Shown here piece by piece: positions 42,787 to 53,100 of a stretch of DNA of 64,000 nt (positions are counted from its first letter, which is position 1; each line of letters starts with the position of its first letter). Source of the DNA: Aldrovandia affinis. Lineage: Eukaryota; Chordata; Actinopteri; Notacanthiformes; Halosauridae. The notes under the pieces were generated by a model. That model was not told the origin of the DNA, made no database searches, and saw only the letters and a list, made by a program, of their open reading frames with translations. The DNA lies in the NCBI GenBank assembly GCA_029706075.1, contig JAINUG010000026.1:913001-977000 (forward strand). The letters are read 5' to 3'. Made by a program: the position numbers and the translations under genes.

Positions 42787-43293
42787 GCACGGACCTTGCA
42801 GAGGGTGAAGGCAAGTTCAAGAACACAGAGGAGGCAGTATTCAAACACAAAATGATAATTTATTATACTACCACTTGACAACACAAAACAAAGGGTGGGG
42901 TCTTCGGGGGAACACAAACACATAAAGTCCACAAATCCTTATCTCGTTGTCAAAGTCCAATCCAATTCCAAAATCGAGTTCCAAGTCCGCAATCCAGTCC
43001 GTAGTCAAATCCAAAGGGGGGTCCTCAAACAATCCAATTTCACACACAAAAACACTCTTTCTCCAAATACTGGCTGGTCAATAGACTTCACAGTACTCAC
43101 TCTTACAAACACGTTCCTACTCCTCTCCCAGTGTGAGAGAATCAGCCCTTTAAATAGGCCTCAAAATGGCTTTCAGCTGGTCGTTAGTCCGATCACTTTC
43201 ACTTGGCTCAGGTGTGACTGTGGCCTGCTGGGAAATGTAGTGTTTCTTGGCTCCCATGTGTTGTAGGCCAGGCAGCCATTTTCTTGTGCCACA
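42759..43293 (-). repeat. 5' LTR (minus-strand sense)
   Basis: It begins TGTGGCACAAG and ends GGGGACACCACA on the minus strand. A TATA-like TATTTAAAGG lies at about 43140-43152, and an AATAAA follows downstream within the LTR at about 42858-42864. It differs from the other LTR by roughly ten substitutions by eye plus a few indels, suggesting an insertion that is not ancient. Confidence 0.85.
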
Positions 43294-43306
43294 ATATATA
43301 TATATA

Positions 43307-43851
43307 CACTACCGGTCAAAAGTTTGAGTACACCTTCCATCTGGACTATGGCTAATCGGGCACTCCTTCATTCTTCAGCAAGATAACGACCCGAAACACA
43401 CCTTGAAGTTGTGCAAGAACTACCTGGTGAAGGAGGAACGTGAAGGACAACTCAAACTGATGACCTGGCCTGCCCAGTGTCCAGACCTCAATCCCATAGA
43501 AATTGTATGCGACAAACTGGACAGAAGAGTCAAAGCAAAGCAACCCACAAATTGCTGCAGGAGAGCTGGGAAGACATATCGGGTGATTTCCTGCTGAAAC
43601 GTATTAACCGAATGGCCCGTGTTTGTGAGGCTGTTATCACGGCAAAGGGTGGCTATTTTGAGGAATCCAAGATTCAATTTTCAATATAATTTTCTTGAAC
43701 ATTTCTTTGATGTTCATTTTGTTCATTGTTACATGTGTTTTTTGTCATTTTAAAGTATTTACAGAAATGTATACGATGTAAAGCATTGTCAATTATGAGA
43801 TAAACCTACAGTAGTTTCCAGCAGGTGTACTCAAACTTTTGACCGGTAGTG
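43307..43851 (+). mobile_element. Short deleted Tc1 element
   Basis: CACTACCGGTCAAAAGTTTGAG and its inverse form the ends, with TA on each side (43305-43306, 43852-43853). The left TA is the end of a (TA)n run adjoining the LTR element. The 545-bp body keeps only the C-terminal third of a transposase on the plus strand ([18 protein letters not shown] motif, then DLNPIEIVCDKLDRRVKAK and MARVCEAVITAKGGYFEES), with a frameshift in the middle. Confidence 0.92.
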
Positions 43852-43861
43852 TATATACATA

Positions 43862-45467
43862 CAATGGGGGAAATAAGTATTGAACACATCAACATTTTTC
43901 CCAGTAAATGTATTTCCAATGAGGCCATTCAAGTGAAATTTGCATCAGACTTTGGTATTAACTCAAGAAATCCAGACAAAAAATCGAAACATTAAAGTCC
44001 ATATGTAAATAAAGTTATGTGTAATAAAGTGGAATGACATAGGACAAAAGTATTGAACACACTAACTGAAATTAATTCAATACTTAGTGGAGAAGCCTTT
44101 GTTTGTAATGACAGCTTCAAGGCGCTTTCTGTATGAAGTAACTAATCGCCCGCAGTATTCAGGTGTGATTTTGTCCCATTCCTCTACACAGATTGTCTTT
44201 AAATCTTGAAGATTGCGGGGGGCCCTCTTGTGAATCTGGATCTTCAGATGCTTCCACAAATGTTCAATTGGGTTTAAGTCAGGTGATTGACTGGGCCATT
44301 CCAACAAGTTGATTTTCTTTCTCTGAAACCAATTGCGAGTTTCCTTTGCTGTATGCTTTGGATCGTTGTCCTGCTGGAAGGTCCACCCACGTCTCATCCT
44401 CAGCATCCTGGTGGATGGCAGCAGGTTCATCTCAAGAATCTCTCTGTACATGGCTCCATTCATTGTTCCTTCGATGATATGAATTCTGTCAGTACCACGA
44501 GAGGAGAAACAGCCCCACATCATGATACTTCCACCTCCAAACTTCACTGTTGGTATAGTGTTATTCGGGTGATGTGCAGTGCCATTTCTCCTCCAAACAT
44601 GGTGTGTTATGTGACAGCCAGAAAGTTCAATTTTGGTCTCATCTGACCAGAGTACATGCTCCCAGTAGTTCACTGGTTTGTCCAAATGTTGTTTGGCAAA
44701 CTTTAAATGAGCTTCAACATGTCTTTTTTTCAGTAGTGGAGTCTTGCGGGCTGAGCGTGCACAGAGGCCATGGCGGTGGAGTGCATTGCCTACTGTCCTT
44801 TCTGTCACAGTTGTACCTGCTGCCTCCAAGTCTTTTTGGAGCTTTTTCCTAGTGGTCCTTGGCTCTTTGGCTACTGTTCTAAGTATCCTTCTGACTCCCT
44901 GATCAGAAATCTTGCGAGGAGCTCCTGTGCGTGGCCGGTTGATGGTGGAGTGATGTTGCTTCCACTTACGGATAATGCCCCCAATGGTGCTTACTGGAAG
45001 ATTCAGAAGTTGTGAAATACGTCTGTAGCCAATTCCATTTTCATGTTTTGCAACAATCTGGTTGCGAAGGTCTTGAGAGAGCTCTTTGCTTTACCCATCA
45101 TTAGATGTTTCTTGTGTGGCACCTTGGTAAAAAAAAACCTTTTATAGCCCATCAATATATTCTAACCCAGCTGACATTAATTAGCACAGATTGGAGGTAG
45201 AGTTGCCTCCTAATTAGTTATGGTTTTCAGCTGGTTCCTTGCCTTTCCTTGCTGTGTGTACTGCTTTTTCTTAGTGTGTTCAATACTTTTTTCCTGTTTC
45301 ATTCCACTTTATTACACATAACTTTATTTACATATGGACTTTAATCTTTAGATTTTTTGTCTGGATTTAATACCAAAGTCTGGTGCAAATTTCACTTGAA
45401 TAGGCTCATTGGAAATACATTTACTGGACAAAATGTTGATGTGTTCAATACTTATTTCCGCCATTGT
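43862..45467 (-). mobile_element. Nearly complete Tc1 element (CAATGGGGGAAATAAG family)
   Basis: The ends CAATGGGGGAAATAAGTATT and AATACTTATTTCCGCCATTG are flanked by TA (43860-43861, 45468-45469). At 1606 bp it is full length for Tc1. The left inverted-repeat region carries a second, internal copy of the repeat sequence (43990-44070), giving the long inverted repeats seen in some fish Tc1s. Only 10 bp separate it from the Tc1 at 43307-43851. Confidence 0.93.
44077..45098 (-). pseudogene. Tc1 transposase, one frameshift from open
   Basis: The frame runs without a stop from near 45085 to the natural stop at 44077 (about 335 codons). It covers the paired-type HTH, GRPR-like linker ([12 protein letters not shown]) and DDE domain, with [41 protein letters not shown] and [11 protein letters not shown]. 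The expected start MGKAK lies at 45098 but is one base out of frame after the fifth codon, so translation from it stops after about 31 codons. This is the best-preserved transposase in the window. Confidence 0.88.
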
Positions 45468-45659
45468 ATATGTGTGTGTGTTAGACCCCATAACCACATA
45501 AATGAAGTGCTGATTTGTGGTAATCCATGTACTAATCACATTGTAATAGCTTGAGTGCTGATGACCTACATAAGAAGTGAATTCTGTGTGAATAAATCTG
45601 ATTCTAGATCTGAAGAGGTGTATTGCAACAAGAGACACCAAACAAGGTGACACAGTTCA

Positions 45660-47191
45660 CAGACAAGTCAGTGTGATAGTTTATTCATAACCCTAGAACC
45701 ATATATAATACTGTATAAATACTCTATACAATCTACATCCTTCTGTTATTTCAATAATAATATCAATAACAATAATAATATAATAATAAAAAAGTGATAA
45801 GATTATATTTAACAGGCTGTACAAAAATAAATAATGTTTGGATATTCTGTACAAAAAAACGCTATTCAAAAACATACCTTCTCAGAAGGCAGGAAAGATT
45901 TACTTATGAAGTAGTAGCAGGAGAGTCCCTGACTATATCTCCATGACACACACACACACACACACACATACGCACACACACCAATGAATTTGGGTAATAA
46001 AGAGCACTCCTCCGATACAAAAACTGCTTCCCTCCTGTAGTTTCTCTCTGTTGTCTCTCATGGGGAGAGACAGCTAGAGAGTATGGCTCTGAAAGACGTT
46101 ACAGGTAACACATGTAAATAGGAGTGTTCGGATAGCAGCGTGTATGGGCTGGGGAGGGAGCAGGGAGAGATGGGTGTGACAGGAAGGGGATGGAATTGAG
46201 CAGGGAGGGGTGGGTGGCTGCAATCTGCCTGGGGCTGCTGTATCCTCTCGATGGGGTTTGACTACAGATCCTCCCTGATTGGCCACCGTGTCCCCGCACT
46301 AATAAAGGTAGCAGACAGCTGTGGGGTATGGAGGAGTTACAGGTGGAGGGTGGGGAGAGGAAGTTTTCTGAATGGCAAGACCAATGGCACTTTAATATCC
46401 TCCTGTCCCCTAGCTATATACCCATCTGCTCTCCACTCACTGACAATCTCACACACACAGACATACACACACACACACCAAAAGTGCCATAGACAAGACT
46501 AATGGCACTTTAAAACCTCCTATTCAAAGACATTACCCCTTCCTGGATTTCTGTCTGTCCAGTCCAGCTCAGACAGACCACATGCATAAATGCACACACA
46601 AACGCACACACACACACACACACACACAAGAGCGATGTTGGCACCCAAAGCAGCCTGCTTTAACACAGAGAGCAATTTCTCTGTCTCAGCTCTGCCACTG
46701 GGAGCAGTGTACCAGCTGTGTCACTGGCTAAGTGATGCCTGACAGATGGGCGGATGCCCCCCGTACTCAGTGTGTGTTTGGGAAGGGCGTGGCACTGCCA
46801 TAGGATACACCCCCCCACCTCAGTCCCACATTGCCTTTGAGTTATAGTCTCTGTCACAGACAGTCCTTGGGGGGGTGTTGGGGACTGAACAGTTCACTGG
46901 TCCTGGCAGCATTATACACACTGTTCACCATGTAAACATTCTTCTCAGAGACATGGTCTTCCCCTACTGACGGAATGTACAGACAGCTGGAGCTATTTAT
47001 AATAAGGAAAATACATTTTTTGTTGGTTTTTTTAAATGTCAATGGTGGGGAGAAAAAAAGAGCAAAAACTCTATTTTTCTTGGCTGGTGCAGAGAGTCAC
47101 CTGGCACTAGGCCTCTCTCAGCTGGTGGGACAGGGCTCGTGTTCTGTGTCTCCCCCCACCCTTCGGGGCCTCTCTCCAGGGCTCTGGGCTT
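45660..47191 (-). other. adamts1: Probable adamts1 3' UTR
   Basis: This sequence follows the adamts1 stop and runs about 1.5 kb to an AATAAA on the minus strand. The distal part (45690-45860) is very AU-rich on the gene strand, with ATTTA and ATTATTTATTTTTGTACA elements typical of unstable mRNAs. CA microsatellites lie at 45950-45970, 46449-46478 and 46593-46628. A short direct repeat is at 46375-46403 and 46494-46520. No other gene is seen. Confidence 0.5.
45680..45685 (-). terminator. adamts1: Candidate adamts1 polyadenylation signal
   Basis: The minus strand reads AATAAA at the end of an AU-rich tract, about 1.5 kb after the stop codon. About 210 bp further on the sequence enters a Tc1 element, so the gene end must lie before that. 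Confidence 0.5.
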
Positions 47192-50100
47192 CTAACAGCT
47201 TGCTAGACTGCAGAGGTCCAGCAGGGGCCTGGGCCGGTCGCTGGGGTCGCAGTTCTCATGGACAAGGGCGCGCCCGTCGTGCCCCATGCAGCTCAGAATG
47301 CGTTTCCGGAAGCCTCGCCCGCAGGTCTTGGAGCAGGACGACCAGTCGCCTAGCAGCCACGTGGGACAGGGGTGGGAAGCGCAGGGGCGGGACGAGGCGG
47401 GGCGCAGCTCCACGGGGCACTCGGAAGACGGCCGGCCCTGGAAGTCCGAGCAGTCGACGGAGCGATGCTGGACTCCGCCCCCGCAGGTCTGTGAGCAGGC
47501 TCCCCACTCCCGCAGCACCCACTCTGCGCCCCCAGACTCCTGGATGGCGTTGATGGAAGGGCGGCGGGACGCGGGACGCGGGGTGAAGTAACTGTACTTG
47601 ACGCGGGGGCGGGGTGAGTCTCCCACGGACAGCACCTGGATGGTCAGCGCCTCTGGGAGGGGCGCGAAGCTGCGGATGCGCTCCAGGGAGGCGGCGGAGC
47701 CGCTGTAGCGCAGCAGCGTCCCCTGCAGGGAGATGTCTGTCTCCAGAGTGGTCAGCCTGTACTCCCCGTTCAGCAGGTAGGTCCCGTCCTGACGTCGGAT
47801 GGCCAGGTAGCTGTTGTCCTGCCTGGAGCCGCCTGCCGCACGTTGCTTCACGTCCAGGTGGGTGGCTCCGGCAGGGATGGTCACCACGTCCTGGTAGCCA
47901 GGCCTAAGAGAGACCAGGAGGGTCAGTGCACTGTATTTACAAGCTCCACACTACTCCTCACTTGGATAAACACACACACATGCACTGACAGACAAGCATG
48001 CACACACACACACGCACATACTACACTGCCCGTCCCCAAAAAAAGTCACACACTCTAATATTTCGTTGGACCGCCTTTATCTCTGATTACGGCACGCATT
48101 CGCCGTGGCATCGTTTCGATAAGCTTCTGCAATGTCACAACATTTATTTCCGTCCAGAATTGCATACATCTTTCGCCAAGATCTTGTATTGACGATGGGA
48201 GAGTCGGAAAGTCTTCTCCAGCACATCCCAAAGATTCTCAATGGGGTTAAGGTCTGGACTCTGTGGTGGCCAATCCATGTGTGAAAATGATGTCTCCCTG
48301 AACCACCCTTTCAGAATTTGAGCCCGATGAATCGTGGCATTGTCATCTTGGAATATGCCCGTGCCATCAGGGAAGAAAAAATCCATTGATGGAAAAAACC
48401 TGGTCATTCAGTATATTCAGGTAGTCAGCTGACCTCATTCTTTGGGCACATAACGTTGCTGAACCTAGACCTGACCAACTGCAGCAACCCCAGATCATAA
48501 CACTGCCCCCACCGGCTTGTACGGTAGGCACTAGGCATGATGGGTGCATCACTTCATCCGTCTCTCTTCTTACCCTGATGCGCTCATCACTCTGGAACAG
48601 GGTAAATCTGGACTCATCAGACCACATGACGTTCTTCCATTGCTCCAGAGTCCAATCTTTATGCTCCATAGCAAATGTAAGCCTTTTTTCCGATTAGCCT
48701 CACTGACAAGTGGTTTTCTTAAGGCTACACAGCTGTTTAGTCCCAATCCCTTGAGTTCCCTTTGCATTGTGCGTGTGGAAATGCTCTTACTTTCACTATT
48801 AAACATAGCCGTGAGTTCTACTGTTGATTTTTTACGATATGATTTCACCAATCGTTTAAGAGATCGCCAATCACGATCATTCAAGATTTTTTTCCGACCA
48901 CATTTCTTCCTCGAAGATGATGGTTCACCACTATCCTTCCAGGTTTTAATAATGCGTTGGACAGTTCTTAACCCAATTTTAGTAGTTTCAGCAATCTCCT
49001 TAGTTGTTTTCTTTGCTTGATGCAGGCCAATAATTTGACCCTTCTGAAACAGATTAACATCTTTTCCACGACCACAGGGTATGTCTTCCGACATGGTTGT
49101 TGAGAAGCTACTCACTGCATCAGTTAATGTTAAATAACTTGTTGCCAGCTAAAACATATTAATCACTGCAGTAATTATCCAATGGAAGGCTCTTACCTAT
49201 TTGCTTAGTTAAATCCAGGTGGTGACTTTTTTTTGGGCCAGGCAGTGTATGTATGAGGTACACATGGAGGGACTCACCGGGCTCGGTCCAAGGATCCGGA
49301 CACCTTCTTGCATGTGGAGCCGTTCCCGCCGCAAACGCCGCACTTGTCAAACCGGCGGCTGGAGCCGATGACCCGGTCACAGCCAGCCTTCACACACTGA
49401 CCCTGCACACACACCGAGGTGGAGTCTGGGCTGCAGGGGGTACCGTCCGCCACCTGGGGGCAGCAGAGAGACACACAGCCGTTAACTTTGGTGGTTATTA
49501 ATGATCTCTCCTATAAAGCTACAATGTACAGGCCCTGTTGATACTTCAGGCAGACACAGAGGCAACAATCCTGGTGAAGTTGGTCTCAGTCGGTGCTACT
49601 GTTGACATATGTGTATTAACAGCCTTTTTTTAATGATATATTGGGAAGGTGAACATTTCCGCAAGTTTACCCAAGTTAGACAAAGTGTGTCTATGTCTGG
49701 CTCTGAACCTCTCTGTTGACATTTGGGTATGAACAGCCCTGATTAAAATGATATATTGGGAAGGTGAATTTTTCCACAGGTTTTACCCAAGTTTGACAAA
49801 CTGTGTCTATCTCTGGCTCTGAGCGTCTCTGTGTCTCACCTTGGGTTTGAGTATGAAGAAGTAGCCGGTCCCCTTTGCTCGGCACACCAGCTTGCACCGG
49901 TCCTTAGGAGAAACACCGGCGTACTTAGGGACCCACTCCACCCCGTCGCCCGTACCGAACGTCATCTGGGAGGAAATGCGGTTGTGGGCCAGACACTGCT
50001 CCTCACGGAATGACAGACCTGCAGAGAGAAAAAGAGAGAGGTCAGACATCCGTCTCAGTGCCCGTGGCGCTACACCCCTGACACAGCCGTAAAATCTGTT

Positions 50101-53100
50101 GCTCCCGTGCCCACAGGAAGCCCAGTGCAGAAGTGCTGGTTTTAACAGCCTATTACTTGAAACCACACAGTCACTAAAGACTACTGCTGGGCCCACAACG
50201 AAAGGCTGTACTGGCAGAGTGCCCCACCTATTGCCCTGGAAAAAGCTGCAGCATAGCCTGCCAAGGTCTGCTATATGCTTCATGTGTACTTAACTGCAGA
50301 TACTGCACTGCAGAGCTGCTCACACGTGGTTATCGGTGTTTCGGGGCAGGCCTGGGTCAGTTTAGTATGCTTAGCTTACAGCCTCTTACCGTTGCTTGCA
50401 GGGCAGGTCTGGGTGTTGCAGGAGCGATACTGGATCCTCTTGCCCTCGCAGTATTTGCCTCCATTCTTGGGCACAGGGTTGTCACAGTCCCTAAAGGAAT
50501 ACTGGACCCCCCCACCGCAGGTGCGTGAACAGTCCCCCCAGGACCCCCATGTTCCCCAGCCACCATTCACAGGCGTCTGAAACACAGGAGTGAATTGTTG
50601 TCAGTCACAGACTACAGGCCAATCACAGCCAGCCTGACGCATCATGGGCCAATCACTGTTGGTCAACGTCAGTCACATATTCTCTTTATTCCGTTACATG
50701 CTGCGCTTCTTTTAGCCTATCCCCACACTGGGAGATCGAGGCACGGTGACTGACCTGGTAGTGGACGGCTTCGCTCTTGGTCAAGCACTGTCCGGCGAGG
50801 CACCAGCTGTCATGGCCACAGGGCGTGCCATCGGCCCAGGGGAAGTTCTTCGTCTGGCAGACAAGCAGGCCGCTGGAGGTGGTCACGGTGCACCACAGCG
50901 CAGCGCAGGTGGTGCTGAGGTCTGGGCAGTGCTGGGACTCCTCCCCGAAGGTCAGCTGGCACTGCCGGTCAGCGTCGTAAACTGAGCCCGGCAGGGCCTT
51001 GGGCAGCGTCTGGGGCTTCTGGGGCTTATCCAGCAGACAGTGACCTGTGGAGGATTAGGGGTTAGGTGTCAGCCAGCAGGTCAGATCACACCAAGAACAG
51101 GTTCACACCTCAGACACTGACCAGGTGTGTCTCAGGAGGAGGAGAAGGTGGGCTCTCACCATGGCCGTTGTCCAAGAAGGAGGTGACCATCAGGGCACTG
51201 CAAGGGGACCAGGGCTGCAGCTGGTTGAGGTTGGACAGTGTAGATGCCATCATGTGAGAACTCCAGTGGGCGCCGTTGATGCTGGCGCACTGCTTGGCGT
51301 CATCATGGGGCATGTTGAACACATGACCTGCAGGAAGAGAGTCAGGGGTCAGAGAGAGGTCAGAGCCAGCAGTGGTACACTATAAGACACGATCGGTGTG
51401 ATAGGGAACAGGGGCTGTGCAGGGGATTTGGAGAGAAATGTGTGTGTGCCTAGTGTACATAAGGGGGGTAATTCAGATCAACCAGAAATTATGTGGAAAA
51501 CTCATCTGGGTGATGCACATAAATTCTTTTTCATCTGAGCAACTAAGCAAACATCAGCTGGCGGAGGTGGACACGGAGGATTTATTTAAACAATCAAGCT
51601 GTGGGGATTAATTTGATGGCCAGATTGAGAGGCATCTTGGGAATTTGCCCAGGATATGAAGGAACCACCTACACGTTTGGGTAGGTGGTGTGGTATATTT
51701 AATGTCCACAGTGAATTGGTATCCTAGCTTTATGGCTCCTTTGAATGACGGCATATCCTAGAGCGAAACCTTTTACTTTGGTGGTGTAGTGTCGCAGGTT
51801 GCGCTGCCTCTTACCCAGCTCGTGTGCCACGGTGAAGGAGGCCTGAAGCCCGTCGTCCTCGATGATGGAGCAGCTCCTCTCGGGGTCGCACACGGTGCCC
51901 ACGTCCGCCATGCCCAGTGTGTCACAGGAATGAGCGCCGCACAGATCCTGCAAGGGGCAGGGAGGGCACAGGAGCTCAGTCCACGCCGACTCACACCTCA
52001 CCCTCTGGCTCAGAGCCAGAGGCACAGACATATATACAAGGCCAGAGATAGACTGTGTGAGTATGTGTGTGTGTGTATGTGTGTGTGTGCGCAAGTGTTT
52101 GTGTGTGTATGTGTGTGTGTGCGCAAGTGTTTGTGTGTGTGTGTGTGTGTGTGTGTGCATACTTGTGTGTAGTACACAAGTATTTTATCGCTTTGGATAA
52201 AAGCGTCTGCTAAATGGCGTATATTATTATTATTATTATATTATATTAGTACCTGTCGGGTGAACAGCACAGCAGTATCATAGTGCTCAGGGTTCCGGTC
52301 ACTGGGTGGGTTGTGCTGGCGCTGCCACTTGCAGAAGTTCCTCAGGGTCAGGGCGGCGTTGGACGAGACGTCGGGGCCGTGCTGCTCATCGTACACCACC
52401 AGCAGCTTCACCACGGCCAGGCTGATCGGGTTGTGGATGGTGGGGTGGCGGTACAGACGGGAGGCCACCGCCATAATGGTCAGCAGGTAGGGCTTCAGCC
52501 CCGCGCCGTGGAACTCGGCCATTGACTGGTCCGCTACGAGCATGATCTCCACGTAGCGTGGGGTTGACACGAAACGGCGGGCACGATGGTGAGCTAGAGG
52601 GGTGGAGATAGGAGGGGGTCAGTGACTATCACACATAGGGCCTTCCCTCTCCAATAGGACCTCAGAACACGCCTGGCCACACAGTAGCCAATGTTCAAGC
52701 ACACTATAGTAAAAGTAAATCACAGAGAAATCCATGTCAGGAATTCTTTGTTTTGCGGTGAGGGAAGTGGGAGGTTAATCTACACCCGCCAGAGATTATT
52801 AGGGTTATTATTTACTGAACAATTCACTAAGTAAAACAAATGTGACAAATCACTTTAAAATCCACATCCAGCACAGGCACTGCTGAGACTTATAGTGAGA
52901 GCAAATACAACAGTTTTGAGAACAAATGCCTATGAAAGCTTGCTAAGCAGTCCTGGCTCCTCCTGGCGTGACTCAGCGTTCACACCACCGCGACTCCTCC
53001 TCCTTAAAATCTACATTCTTCAACTGACCTTTCGGAGAATAAGGGGAAGAAAAGCGCAAGGACCCACTCTTAGAAAATGTCTGCCGGGTCAGGCAGTGCT

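Larger units (their letters stand above)
40449..43293 (-). mobile_element. Non-autonomous LTR retrotransposon with coiled-coil interior
   Basis: Two direct repeats (40449-41019 and 42759-43293), each TG...CA, bound a 1.74 kb interior; the element reads on the minus strand. A primer-binding-site-like TGGTGGAGAATGCGGGC (42742-42758 region) follows the 5' LTR. A polypurine tract GAGGAGGAGGAGGGTG (41020-41035) precedes the 3' LTR. The interior encodes coiled coil and a Trp/Lys-rich tail; no protease, RT, RNase H or integrase motif is visible. The target duplication is unclear: AACAT on the left, ATATA on the right, the right side running into a TA repeat. Confidence 0.8.

Noticed and set aside
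40444..43298. Target-site duplication of the LTR element
   Set aside because: The five flanking bases (AACAT and ATATA) do not match; the right side has been altered by a TA run and the Tc1 insertion.
43313..45467. One composite Tc1 spanning both neighbouring elements
   Set aside because: Each has its own paired ends and TA borders, and the terminal sequences belong to different families.
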